NCBI GenBank assembly: GCA_903840415.1
Contig: CAIMFY010000074.1
Coordinates: 124,001 to 188,000, forward strand
Reading direction: 5' to 3'
Length of the DNA: 64,000 nucleotides
DNA from: an uncultured Opitutia bacterium
GTDB lineage: Bacteria > Verrucomicrobiota > Verrucomicrobiia > Opitutales > Opitutaceae
Notes under the pieces: model-generated
The model's input: only the letters and a program-made list of their open reading frames with translations
Database searches by the model: none
What the model was told of the DNA's origin: nothing
Shown: in pieces, positions 55,012-64,000 of the stretch
Numbering within the stretch: position 1 is the first letter of the stretch
How the letters are laid out: each line of letters begins with the position of its first letter
Program-made: the position numbers and the translations under genes

Positions 55012-57744
55012 ATGGCCGAGATCACCAAGAGCTACGAACCGCGCGAAGTCGAAAAGAAGTGGTATGCCGCCTGGCAAGCCGCGCACTCTTTCGCGGGCAC
55101 GGTCACGCCCGACAAGGAGCCCTACACGATCGTCATCCCACCGCCGAATGTCACCGGTGTCCTCACGATGGGCCACGTGTTGAACAATGCGCTTCAGGAC
55201 ATCCTCATCCGCCGCGCACGCCTCGAGGGGAAATCGGCGCTCTGGATTCCCGGCACCGATCACGCGGGCATCGCCACGCAGACCGTCGTCGAGCGTGAGC
55301 TGCGCAAGCAGAAGAAAACGCTGCACGACTTAGGTCGCGAGAAATTCCTGGATAAGGTTTGGGAGTGGCGCACGGAAAAAGGTGGCATCATCCTCGAACA
55401 GCTCCGCCGCCTCGGCGCGTCGTGCGACTGGGATCGCACGCAGTTCACGATGGATCCGCACTACTCGCAGGCGGTGCTCACGGTCTTCGTCGATCTTTTC
55501 AAAAAGGGTCATATCTACCGCGGCAAGCGGATGGTCAACTGGTGCCCCGTCTCCCAGACCGCGCTTTCCGACGAGGAAGTGATCATGAAGCCGGTCAACG
55601 GCACGATCTACCGGGTGCGCTACGAGCGCACCGATGCGCCGGGCCAATACATCGAAGTGAAGACGACGCGCCCCGAGACCATTCCGGGCGACGTCGCGAT
55701 CGCCGTGCATCCCGACGATCCGCGCTACACCGGTTGGGTGGGGAAGACAGTCCGCCGCGCCCTCGGGCCCGCCGCGGAAATTCCGATCATTGCCGACACC
55801 GCCGTCGACAAAGAATTCGGCTCAGGCGCGCTCAAGATCACGCCTGCCCACGACAAGACCGATTTTGAAATCGGCCTGCGCCACAAGCTGGCGGTCATCG
55901 ACGTGCTCGAAGCCGACGGAAAACTCAACGCGCTCGCTGGCCCCGAGCTCGCTGGCCTCGATCGTTTCGCGGGACGCAAGAAAGCGGCGGAGTTGTTGAA
56001 GGCCTCCGGCGCGCTGCTCGCCGAAGAAGCCTACGCGAATAATGTCGGCTACTCCGAGCGCGCCGACGTGCCGATCGAGCCGCGCCTGACTTGGCAGTGG
56101 TGGCTGAAATATCCGCGCGTCGAGGAAGCGAAGGCGGCGGTGCGCGACGGCCATATCAAGTTTCACCCGGAGCGCTGGAGCAAAGTTTACCTGCACTGGC
56201 TCGAAAATATCCAGGACTGGTGCATCAGTCGGCAGCTCTGGTGGGGCCATCGCATTCCGGTGTGGTATCGCAAGGGTCTCGATAAGGAGAAACTCACTGA
56301 GGCCGACATCGCCGACGCGACGAAAGTCCACGTCTCGCTCGCCGGTCCCGCCGATCCCGAAAACTGGGTGCAAGGAGACGACGTGCTCGACACGTGGGCG
56401 TCGTCGTGGCTCTGGCCGTTTGCGACGATGGGCTGGCCCGACGAGGCGAAGATGAAGGCGCAGGGGCTCGATTATTTCTATCCGACGACGACGCTCGTCA
56501 CGGGTCCCGACATCATTTTTTTCTGGGTCGCGCGGATGATCATGGCGGGCCTCGAATTCATGCGGCCCGGCGAACCGATCGAGCGGCGGATTCCGTTCAA
56601 GCACGTTTATTTCACCGGCATTATCCGCGACCAGCAGGGTCGCAAGATGTCGAAGTCCCTCGGCAACTCGCCCGATCCGCTCGATCTCATCGACATCTAC
56701 GGTGCCGACGGCCTCCGTTTCGGCATCATCTCGATTGCGCCGCAGGGGCAGGATCTCCGGTTCCAGGAAGACCGGATCGAGAGCGGAAAAAATTTCTGCA
56801 ACAAGCTTTGGAACGCATGCCGCTTCCGCCAGATGAGCGGCGAGGCCGGCGACAACTCCTCGCTCTCCGCGATCATGTCGCGCCTCGTGCCGACGCAATT
56901 CGACGCCGACGATCACGCGATCCTCGATCGCCTGCTCGCGACAACGCGTGAAGTAGATCGCTGCTTCCGCGAGTTCGAGTTCAGCGCGGCGGTGCAGACG
57001 CTCTACGGTTTTTTCTGGAATGATTTTTGCGACTGGTATGTCGAGGTTTCGAAGTCGAAACTTCAGGAGCCCGAGGCCAAGGGAAACTGCCTTGCAATTC
57101 AAGATCTCGTGCTGCGGCAGACGCTGCTGCTGCTGCATCCGTTCATTCCGTTCATCACCGAGGAGCTCTGGCATCAACTCGGCTACGGCGCGGCGGGAAA
57201 ATTCATCGAGGACTCGCAACTAGAAAACGCCTCGCAAGTCGCGAATGCCGGTGTGCTGCACGGCCTCGCGCTTAATTTTGCCGCCGCGGCATCGGTCGAT
57301 CGCCTAAAGGATTTCGTGGCGAAGACCCGCGCCCTGAAGGCTGAGCACAATCTCGCCAGCCGTCGCGATGTGAAATTGCTCGTCACGGCGAAGGTCTCCG
57401 ATTGGAAGGTCTTGGAAGATAATCTCGCCAAGCTCACCCGCTTGTGTGGCGCCGCGAGCATCGAGCGGCGCGAGCATGTCGAAGGCGCACCCGCCATCGT
57501 CGCCGCGCTGGGCACCATTTACCTCGATCTGGCAGGCTCGGTGGATGTCGGTGCCGAAAAAATTCGGCTCGCGAAGGAACTCGATCAACTCACGAAGCAC
57601 ATCGCCGGCACCGAGGCGCGGCTGGCGAATGAGGCCTTCGTCAGCAAGGCACCGCCGGCAGTGCTCGAAGGCGCGCGCAAACAGCTCGCCGATCAAAAGA
57701 CGAAGCGCGCCGAGTTGGAGCGCTTGCTGAAATCGCTCGCGTGA
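55012..57744 (+). CDS. valS: Valyl-tRNA synthetase
   Basis: This class Ia enzyme charges tRNA-Val. The 910-residue protein carries the HIGH-type motif (PPPNVTGVLTMGHVLNNA, residues ~44-61), the editing domain, the KMSKS motif (GRKMSKSLGNSPDPL near residue 545), an anticodon-binding domain, and the C-terminal coiled coil typical of ValRS (residues ~845-910). The ATG at 55012 matches the family N-terminus and has no Shine-Dalgarno sequence. Confidence 0.96.
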   Translation: MAEITKSYEPREVEKKWYAAWQAAHSFAGTVTPDKEPYTIVIPPPNVTGVLTMGHVLNNALQDILIRRARLEGKSALWIPGTDHAGIATQTVVERELRKQKKTLHDLGREKFLDKVWEWRTEKGGIILEQLRRLGASCDWDRTQFTMDPHYSQAVLTVFVDLFKKGHIYRGKRMVNWCPVSQTALSDEEVIMKPVNGTIYRVRYERTDAPGQYIEVKTTRPETIPGDVAIAVHPDDPRYTGWVGKTVRRALGPAAEIPIIADTAVDKEFGSGALKITPAHDKTDFEIGLRHKLAVIDVLEADGKLNALAGPELAGLDRFAGRKKAAELLKASGALLAEEAYANNVGYSERADVPIEPRLTWQWWLKYPRVEEAKAAVRDGHIKFHPERWSKVYLHWLENIQDWCISRQLWWGHRIPVWYRKGLDKEKLTEADIADATKVHVSLAGPADPENWVQGDDVLDTWASSWLWPFATMGWPDEAKMKAQGLDYFYPTTTLVTGPDIIFFWVARMIMAGLEFMRPGEPIERRIPFKHVYFTGIIRDQQGRKMSKSLGNSPDPLDLIDIYGADGLRFGIISIAPQGQDLRFQEDRIESGKNFCNKLWNACRFRQMSGEAGDNSSLSAIMSRLVPTQFDADDHAILDRLLATTREVDRCFREFEFSAAVQTLYGFFWNDFCDWYVEVSKSKLQEPEAKGNCLAIQDLVLRQTLLLLHPFIPFITEELWHQLGYGAAGKFIEDSQLENASQVANAGVLHGLALNFAAAASVDRLKDFVAKTRALKAEHNLASRRDVKLLVTAKVSDWKVLEDNLAKLTRLCGAASIERREHVEGAPAIVAALGTIYLDLAGSVDVGAEKIRLAKELDQLTKHIAGTEARLANEAFVSKAPPAVLEGARKQLADQKTKRAELERLLKSLA

Positions 57745-57760
57745 TTTTGCCAGGTGTTCA

Positions 57761-57859
57761 GGCGAGGCTACACACGGCACGGTGGAAAATATCCAAGTCG
57801 GGTCGATAATTTCCACCACGGAGGCTTGCCCGCGCCGCGCCCAGCCCCGTAGCCTCGCC
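57761..57859 (+). promoter_or_regulatory. Nested inverted-repeat leader upstream of gmd
   Basis: An outer perfect repeat GGCGAGGCTAC (57761-57771) pairs with GTAGCCTCGCC (57849-57859). Inside it, GGTGGAAAATATC (57781-57793) pairs with GATAATTTCCACC (57805-57817) at 12 of 13 positions around an 11-base loop. The gmd ATG is 11 bases downstream. It could be an attenuator, a valS terminator or a small dispersed repeat. Confidence 0.5.
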
Positions 57860-57870
57860 CGCTCTTCTTC

Positions 57871-58905
57871 ATGAAAAAAGCGCTTATTACCGGTATCACC
57901 GGCCAGGATGGTTCCTACCTCGCCGAGTTGCTGCTAGCCAAAGGTTACGAGGTGCACGGCGTCATCCGCCGCGCCTCGACGTTTAACACGAGCCGGATCG
58001 ATCACCTTTACCGCGACCCGCATGTCAACGGCGTGCGTCTGCATCTCCACTATGGCGATCTCGCGGACTCGGTGCAGATGGTGAAACTCCTCTACCAGCT
58101 TCAGCCCGACGAAATCTACAATCTAGGCGCGCAGTCGCACGTGCGTGTTTCCTTCGATATTCCGGAATACACGGGTGACATCGACGGGCTCGGCGCGCAG
58201 CGCATCCTCGAGGCAATCCGCGAGGCCGGTCTCGGGAAAAAATGCCGTTACTATCAGGCGTCGTCGTCCGAGATGTTTGGCAAGGTGCAGCAGGTGCCGC
58301 AGACGGAGACGACACCGTTCTGGCCCCGTTCGCCCTATGGCTGCGCCAAGGTTTACGCTTACTGGCTCACGGTGAATTATCGCGAGAGCTACGCGCTCCA
58401 TGCGTCGAATGGCATCTTGTTTAACCACGAGAGCCCGCGCCGCGGCGAGACGTTCGTTACCCGCAAGATTACCCGCGCCGCCACCCGCATCAAACTCGGC
58501 CTGCAGGACTCGATTTACCTCGGCAACATCGATGCGCGCCGCGACTGGGGATATGCGAAGGAATACGTCGAGATGATGTGGCTCATGCTCCAGCAGGACA
58601 ACCCGGACGATTACGTCGTCGCGACCAACGAGACGCACAGCGTGAAGGAATTTTGTCAGGAAGCATTCGGACTGCTCGGGCTCGACTGGGCGAAATACGT
58701 GAAATACGACGAGCGCTATGAGCGTCCCGCAGAAGTCGAACTGCTCATCGGCGATCCGGCGAAGGCGAAGAAGCAACTCGGCTGGGAGCCGAAGGTTCGT
58801 TTCAAGGATCTCGTAAAGCTCATGGTGGAGCACGACCTCGACCTCGCAAAGCGCGAGGCGCAGATTGCGCAGTTGCCCGCGCCCTCCGGCGCCTCGCTCG
58901 GATGA
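57871..58905 (+). CDS. gmd: GDP-mannose 4,6-dehydratase
   Basis: The enzyme converts GDP-mannose to GDP-4-keto-6-deoxymannose. The 344-residue protein has the Rossmann motif ([17 protein letters not shown]), the catalytic SSSEMFG block with downstream [10 protein letters not shown] (Tyr and Lys), and [16 protein letters not shown], a Gmd signature. The stop overlaps the fcl start by four bases (ATGA), so the two steps are coupled. Together they feed GDP-L-fucose into surface polysaccharide or glycan synthesis. Confidence 0.95.
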   Translation: MKKALITGITGQDGSYLAELLLAKGYEVHGVIRRASTFNTSRIDHLYRDPHVNGVRLHLHYGDLADSVQMVKLLYQLQPDEIYNLGAQSHVRVSFDIPEYTGDIDGLGAQRILEAIREAGLGKKCRYYQASSSEMFGKVQQVPQTETTPFWPRSPYGCAKVYAYWLTVNYRESYALHASNGILFNHESPRRGETFVTRKITRAATRIKLGLQDSIYLGNIDARRDWGYAKEYVEMMWLMLQQDNPDDYVVATNETHSVKEFCQEAFGLLGLDWAKYVKYDERYERPAEVELLIGDPAKAKKQLGWEPKVRFKDLVKLMVEHDLDLAKREAQIAQLPAPSGASLG

Positions 58906-59837
58906 AGTTATTCATTGCGGGTCATCAGGGAATGGTCGGTGCCGCGCTCGTGCGGCGGTTCACGAACGACAAAGACGTAACGCTCGTGTTGCGGTCGCGG
59001 CGCGAACTCGATCTCACGAATCAAGCGGCCGTCGAGGCGTTCTATTCCGCCGAAAAGCCCGACACCGTGATTGTCGCGGCGGCCAAGGTCGGTGGGATTC
59101 ACGCCAACAGCACCTATCCGGCGGACTTCATCTATTCTAATCTCGTGATCGCCTCGAATGCGATTCACGGCGCCTACCGCCACAGGGTGAAGCGACTGCT
59201 TTTCCTCGGCAGTTCGTGCATCTATCCGAAGCACGCGCCGCAGCCGATGCCCGAGGACTGCCTCCTCACCGGCTCGCTCGAGTCGACCAACGAAGCCTAT
59301 GCGATCGCGAAAATCGCCGGCCTCAAGCTCGCACAATTTTACCGCCAGCAATACGGCGTCTGTTATCACTCGGCGATGCCGACCAATCTCTACGGTCCCG
59401 GCGACAACTACCACCCGCAGAATTCGCATGTGCTTCCGGCGCTCATCCGGCGCTTCGACGAAGCGCGTGAGGCCGGTCGCGCCGAAGTCGTCGCGTGGGG
59501 CACCGGTTCGCCGCGCCGTGAATTTCTCAATGTGGACGATTTGGCGGACGCGTGCGCGTTTCTCCTGCGCCGAGAAAATCCACCTGACTTGATCAACGTG
59601 GGCACCGGTTCCGATGTAACCATTCGCGAGGTGACCGAACTCGTCGCGGCAGTCGTTGGCTATTCCGGAAAGATAACGTGGGATGCCACGAAACCCGACG
59701 GCACGCCGCGCAAATTGATGGACGTCTCGCGCCTGACCGCGCTCGGTTGGCGCGCGCGAACCGCGTTGCGCGACGGCATCGAGAAGACCTATGCATCGTT
59801 TCGCGCGGAAAAAAGCGGTGGTATCTTGCGCAGTTAG
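58902..59837 (+). CDS. fcl: GDP-L-fucose synthase
   Basis: This epimerase/reductase makes GDP-L-fucose from the Gmd product. The 311-residue protein has an N-terminal [18 protein letters not shown]-binding motif, the catalytic Ser in [15 protein letters not shown], and Tyr and Lys in [14 protein letters not shown]. The C-terminal [11 protein letters not shown] and [16 protein letters not shown] match the family. Its ATG overlaps the gmd stop. No fucosyltransferase lies next to it. Confidence 0.95.
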   Translation: MKLFIAGHQGMVGAALVRRFTNDKDVTLVLRSRRELDLTNQAAVEAFYSAEKPDTVIVAAAKVGGIHANSTYPADFIYSNLVIASNAIHGAYRHRVKRLLFLGSSCIYPKHAPQPMPEDCLLTGSLESTNEAYAIAKIAGLKLAQFYRQQYGVCYHSAMPTNLYGPGDNYHPQNSHVLPALIRRFDEAREAGRAEVVAWGTGSPRREFLNVDDLADACAFLLRRENPPDLINVGTGSDVTIREVTELVAAVVGYSGKITWDATKPDGTPRKLMDVSRLTALGWRARTALRDGIEKTYASFRAEKSGGILRS

Positions 59838-59914
59838 CAGTGCGGGGATTGCTGGAAATTTGTTGAAACGAACGCTTGGCTCCGACGTCGCGAGCGGTTC
59901 CGCTCCACTGCTGC

Positions 59915-60910
59915 ATGTCTGACGACATCATCGAAATCGAATCTGCCGCCGGGTCGGCCGACAAAAAGTCCTTCTGGGGTCACCTGGCCGAACTCCGGCA
60001 TGCGATCATCCGTTCGGCGATCGCGCTCGGGGTGGCGTTGTTGCTCTGCATGTTTTGCGCCGACAAGATCGTAGCGATTCTCGAATATCCGCTGCGGCAC
60101 ATCGATCTGTTCGAAAAGCCGAAACCTACAGTCACGCTGCTCATTGGTAAGACGCAACTCGGCCCGTTTGAGGTCTCACGCGACCAATTTTCCGGTCTGC
60201 CGCCCGGAGCAGCGCCACACGCGGTGTTTCAAATTGGTGCGGCGACGATCGGTCAGGAGCAAGTGGCGACTTTGAAGCTGATGCCCGAAACCCCCGCCTC
60301 AGCAGGAGAAAGCACTCTCAAGATCCGCCTGCACAACCTCGGTCCGGCGGAGGGGTTTTTCGTGGCCTTCCACGTCGCGTTTTATGGCGCGCTGGTGCTG
60401 GCGGCGCCGTTTTGGATGTATTATCTCGGTGGCTTCGTTTTGCCGGCGCTGCATGTGCGGGAGCGCAAGGCGATCTTCTCGTGGCTGGGGTGGGGACTTG
60501 CGCTGTTTGTTCTCGGTGTGACCACCTGTTATTTTGTGTTGCTGCCGGTCGCGCTGCGCGCGTCGGTCGAGTATTCCAACCTGCTAGGTTTCGACGCCTA
60601 CGACTGGCGGGCCGACGATTACATCAGCTTCGTTACGCACTTCATCTTCGGCATGGGGCTCGGCTTTCAATTCCCGATCGTCGTGCTCTTCCTCGTGAAA
60701 ATCGGCGTGCTTACGCACCGCGATCTCGCGAAATATCGGCGGCATGTCTGCGTGCTGTCATTCATTTTGGGTGCGGTGCTGACTACCCCCGAGGTCATCA
60801 CTCAAGTCGCGATGGCGATCCCGCTTTACCTCCTCTACGAGGCGTGCATTTGGATCGCGTGGTATTGGGACTGGAAGAAACGTCGGGCCGCAGCGCGCGC
60901 CGCAAGTTAA
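59915..60910 (+). CDS. tatC: Twin-arginine translocase subunit TatC with enlarged first loop
   Basis: TatC recognises twin-arginine signals and forms the core of the Tat pore. The 331-residue protein has the N-terminal FWGHLAELRHAI motif, six membrane helices and the GFVLPALHVRERK loop that follows helix 2. Between helices 1 and 2 lies a periplasmic loop of about 95 residues, with roughly 70 residues (70-140) beyond the usual length. The ATG at 59915 is chosen because the frame upstream has no family similarity. TatA and TatB are not in the window. One clear Tat substrate is the oxidoreductase at 5792-7171. Confidence 0.92.
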   Translation: MSDDIIEIESAAGSADKKSFWGHLAELRHAIIRSAIALGVALLLCMFCADKIVAILEYPLRHIDLFEKPKPTVTLLIGKTQLGPFEVSRDQFSGLPPGAAPHAVFQIGAATIGQEQVATLKLMPETPASAGESTLKIRLHNLGPAEGFFVAFHVAFYGALVLAAPFWMYYLGGFVLPALHVRERKAIFSWLGWGLALFVLGVTTCYFVLLPVALRASVEYSNLLGFDAYDWRADDYISFVTHFIFGMGLGFQFPIVVLFLVKIGVLTHRDLAKYRRHVCVLSFILGAVLTTPEVITQVAMAIPLYLLYEACIWIAWYWDWKKRRAAARAAS

Positions 60911-61120
60911 TCAGGTATCGTGGCTGAGGCTCCGTGAGTGCGTGTGTGCGCCAAAATCACGAAACAACTGGCGCGAGTTGAGCCATAAGTGCGACAACAT
61001 GGCTTGATCTTGGCGATTTTCCAGAATGCGGTTTGAACAGAGATAATATTCTAAAAATTGATAGATAGCGATTTACGATATTTTAGGCGACGGGGGCACG
61101 TTCATTGCAACGAGCGCGAC
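60911..61120 (+). promoter_or_regulatory. AT-rich leader of dnaK
   Basis: The 210 bases before dnaK end in a distinctly AT-rich stretch (61030-61086) unlike the GC-rich surroundings. It contains TTGATA (61058-61063) and several ATAAT-like hexamers, but no single strong -35/-10 pair. No CIRCE inverted repeat (TTAGCACTC-N9-GAGTGCTAA) is present. The ATG has no Shine-Dalgarno sequence. Confidence 0.45.
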
Positions 61121-63079
61121 ATGAGCCGAATTTTAGGCATCGATTTAGGCACCACAAATTCTTGCATGGCCGTCATGGAAGCCGGCGAGCCGGTGGTTAT
61201 TCCGAACGCAGAGGGCGCGCGCACGACACCCTCGGTGGTCGCATTCACCAAGACTGGCGAGCGGCTGGTCGGTCAGGCCGCGAAGCGCCAAGCGGTGACC
61301 AACCCGCGCAACACCGTCTTTTCCTCGAAGCGTTTCATCGGCCGAAAATTTTCCGAGACTAGCGCTGAGGCAAAGAACATGCCGTTCAAGGTCATCGAGG
61401 GGAAAAACGGAGACGCCTACATCGAGGTGCAGGTCGGCGACAAGACCGAGCAATTCGCCCCGCAGCAAATTTCCGCGTTTGTCCTCGGCAAGCTGAAGGC
61501 CGACGCCGAAGCCTACCTTGGCGAAAAGGTCACGCAGGCCGTCATCACGGTGCCAGCCTATTTCAACGACTCTCAGCGTCAGGCCACGAAAGATGCCGGC
61601 AAGATCGCCGGACTCGAGGTGATGCGCATCATCAATGAGCCGACGGCCGCGTCGCTCGCCTACGGCCTTGATAAAAAGAAGGACGAGAAGATTGCGGTGT
61701 TCGACTTGGGCGGCGGCACGTTCGACGTGTCAGTGCTCGAAATCGGCGATGGCGTTTTCGAAGTGAAGGCGACCAACGGCGACACGCACCTCGGTGGCGA
61801 CAACTGGGACGAAGCCCTCATTGGCTGGCTCGTCGACACGTTTAAGAAGGAGAACGGCATCGACCTCCGCAAGGATCCGATGGCGCTCCAGCGCCTGAAG
61901 GAAGAGGCGGAGAAGGCGAAGATCGCGCTCTCGTCCACGCAATCGGTGGACATCAATCTGCCGTTCATCACCGCGGACGCTTCCGGCCCGAAGCACCTCA
62001 ACGTGCAGCTGTCCCGCGCGAAGATGGAGCAGATCTGCGACTCGCTGTTCGAGCGCTGCATCCAGCCCTTCAAGAACTGTCTCAAGGACGCTGATCTCAC
62101 GGCGGCAAAAATCGACGAACTCGTGCTTGTCGGCGGCATGACTCGCATGCCGAAGGTCGTCGAGATTGCCCACCAACTCGGTGGCAAGCCGCCGCACCAA
62201 GGCGTCAATCCTGACGAAGTCGTCGCCATCGGCGCCGCCGTCCAAGGCGGCGTGCTCAAGGGCGAAGTCCGCGACGTGCTCCTGCTCGACGTCACGCCGC
62301 TCACGCTTGGCATCGAGACGGCCGGTCAGGTCGCCACGGCGATGATACCGCGCAACACTACCATTCCGTCGAAGAAGACGCAGACGTTCTCGACTTACAG
62401 CGACAACCAGCCCTCTGTCGAAATCGTCGTGCTCCAGGGCGAGCGACCGATGTCCCGCGACAACAAGGTGCTCGGCACCTTCCGGCTTGACGGCATTCCG
62501 CCCGCGCCACGCGGCGCACCGCAGATCGAAGTGACTTTCGATATCGATGCGAACGGCATTCTCCACGTCTCCGCGAAAGATCTCGGCACCGGTAAGGATC
62601 AGAAGATCACGATCCAAGGTTCGTCGGGCCTCTCCAAGGAAGAGGTTGAGAAGATGACCAAGGAGGCCGAACTTCACGCCGCCGAAGACAAGAAGCGCAA
62701 GGAAGCCGTCGAGGCAAAGAACCAGCTCGATTCCTCCATTTATCAGCTCGAGAAAACGCTGAAAGACGCCGGCGACAAACTCCCCGCCGACAAGAAATCG
62801 AAAATTGAGTCCGCCATCGCCGACGCTAAAAAGGATCTCGAGAGCAACGACGCCGACAAGATGAAGGCTTCGATGGAGAAGCTCACCGCGCTCGGCGGTG
62901 AACTCTATGCCGAAGCGGCGAAGGCCGCGCAGGCCGCTGGCGCCGCCGGTGCGACCGCCGCCGCCGGTGCCGATGCGGCCGCTGGCGCTCCGAACGCTGG
63001 TTCGTCGAAGAAGACCGAAAAGAAGGCCGACGTCGTCGACGCGGACTTCGAGGTCGTCGACGAAGAGAAGAAAAAATAA
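61121..63079 (+). CDS. dnaK: Hsp70 chaperone DnaK
   Basis: The 652-residue chaperone starts with [16 protein letters not shown]. The nucleotide-binding domain (residues 1-385) holds [44 protein letters not shown] and [12 protein letters not shown]. The substrate-binding domain follows ([13 protein letters not shown]), then a helical lid and a Gly/Ala-rich tail ending [13 protein letters not shown], typical of bacterial DnaK. It starts at the ATG at 61121, not at the in-frame start further upstream. groES and groEL follow; dnaJ and grpE are not in the window. Confidence 0.97.
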   Translation: MSRILGIDLGTTNSCMAVMEAGEPVVIPNAEGARTTPSVVAFTKTGERLVGQAAKRQAVTNPRNTVFSSKRFIGRKFSETSAEAKNMPFKVIEGKNGDAYIEVQVGDKTEQFAPQQISAFVLGKLKADAEAYLGEKVTQAVITVPAYFNDSQRQATKDAGKIAGLEVMRIINEPTAASLAYGLDKKKDEKIAVFDLGGGTFDVSVLEIGDGVFEVKATNGDTHLGGDNWDEALIGWLVDTFKKENGIDLRKDPMALQRLKEEAEKAKIALSSTQSVDINLPFITADASGPKHLNVQLSRAKMEQICDSLFERCIQPFKNCLKDADLTAAKIDELVLVGGMTRMPKVVEIAHQLGGKPPHQGVNPDEVVAIGAAVQGGVLKGEVRDVLLLDVTPLTLGIETAGQVATAMIPRNTTIPSKKTQTFSTYSDNQPSVEIVVLQGERPMSRDNKVLGTFRLDGIPPAPRGAPQIEVTFDIDANGILHVSAKDLGTGKDQKITIQGSSGLSKEEVEKMTKEAELHAAEDKKRKEAVEAKNQLDSSIYQLEKTLKDAGDKLPADKKSKIESAIADAKKDLESNDADKMKASMEKLTALGGELYAEAAKAAQAAGAAGATAAAGADAAAGAPNAGSSKKTEKKADVVDADFEVVDEEKKK

Positions 63080-63091
63080 CTTTCAACCTCT

Positions 63092-63124
63092 GCGCGCCTG
63101 CTTCGTTTTTCGCAGCCGGCGCGC
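63092..63124 (+). terminator. Hairpin between dnaK and groES
   Basis: GCGCGCC (63092-63098) pairs with GGCGCGC (63118-63124), with an inner TGC/GCA pair, followed by TTT. It probably ends or thins out dnaK transcription before groES. Confidence 0.4.
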
Positions 63125-63175
63125 TTTGCTGAAAACATAAACTAAAACCACCCTTCAACCCAAACCCAACCACAT

Positions 63176-64000
<825 letters not shown>

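Noticed and set aside
55822-57219. 465-codon minus-strand open frame over valS
   Set aside because: Antisense shadow of a complete valyl-tRNA synthetase.

Overview
The window is GC-rich and densely coded, and it looks like a chromosome segment of a Verrucomicrobiota bacterium, most likely Opitutaceae. This placement is inferred from family content: a DUF1080 protein with Gfo/Idh/MocA oxidoreductases and a nucleoside:H+-symporter-type transporter, many secreted pectin-directed enzymes, a DUF6250 protein, a long PurF, a TatC with an enlarged first periplasmic loop, and leaders without a Shine-Dalgarno sequence. No 16S rRNA gene is present, so it cannot be confirmed here.

Layout. 1-1839: the 3' part of xerD and a membrane protein with a four-cysteine tail. 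1856-7171: a sugar locus with a double-DUF1080 protein, an oxidoreductase and an MFS symporter, divergent from a Tat-exported oxidoreductase; this fits catabolism of glycosides through 3-keto intermediates. 7173-13247: a small membrane protein, an M28 peptidase, a triple SRPBCC protein, an unknown 333-residue protein and a TMTC-like membrane/TPR protein. 13265-20434: purL divergent from purF-purM. 20690-23503: a chemoreceptor and threonine synthase.

23558-38930 is a minus-strand block of secreted enzymes suited to rhamnogalacturonan side chains and backbone: GH2, GH28, sialate-type O-acetylesterase, tandem CE12 esterase, GH29, a polytopic unknown protein, a second GH28, GH35 and a CBM9-like/PKD protein. 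There is no SusC/SusD pair and no regulator in it. 39024-43297 is a MacB-type ABC exporter with its adaptor. 43402-46073 holds a full-length but dead gene of the exo-rhamnogalacturonan lyase (PcRGLX/YetA) type, with seven internal stop codons and one frameshift. The pectin theme therefore continues beyond the intact block, but one backbone-cleaving enzyme has been lost.

46087-64000 is mostly housekeeping: a secreted hypothetical, a DbpA-like helicase, an HNH protein, a GAF histidine kinase, a DUF6250 protein, glnD divergent from valS, gmd-fcl for GDP-L-fucose, tatC, dnaK, groES and the start of groEL. TatC serves the Tat-signal oxidoreductase near 5.8 kb. gmd/fcl make activated fucose, while the GH29 enzyme removes fucose from external polymers. 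No tRNA, rRNA, CRISPR array, insertion sequence or prophage was found. No gene-free stretch exceeds 300 bases; the longest is 255 bases upstream of the chemoreceptor.
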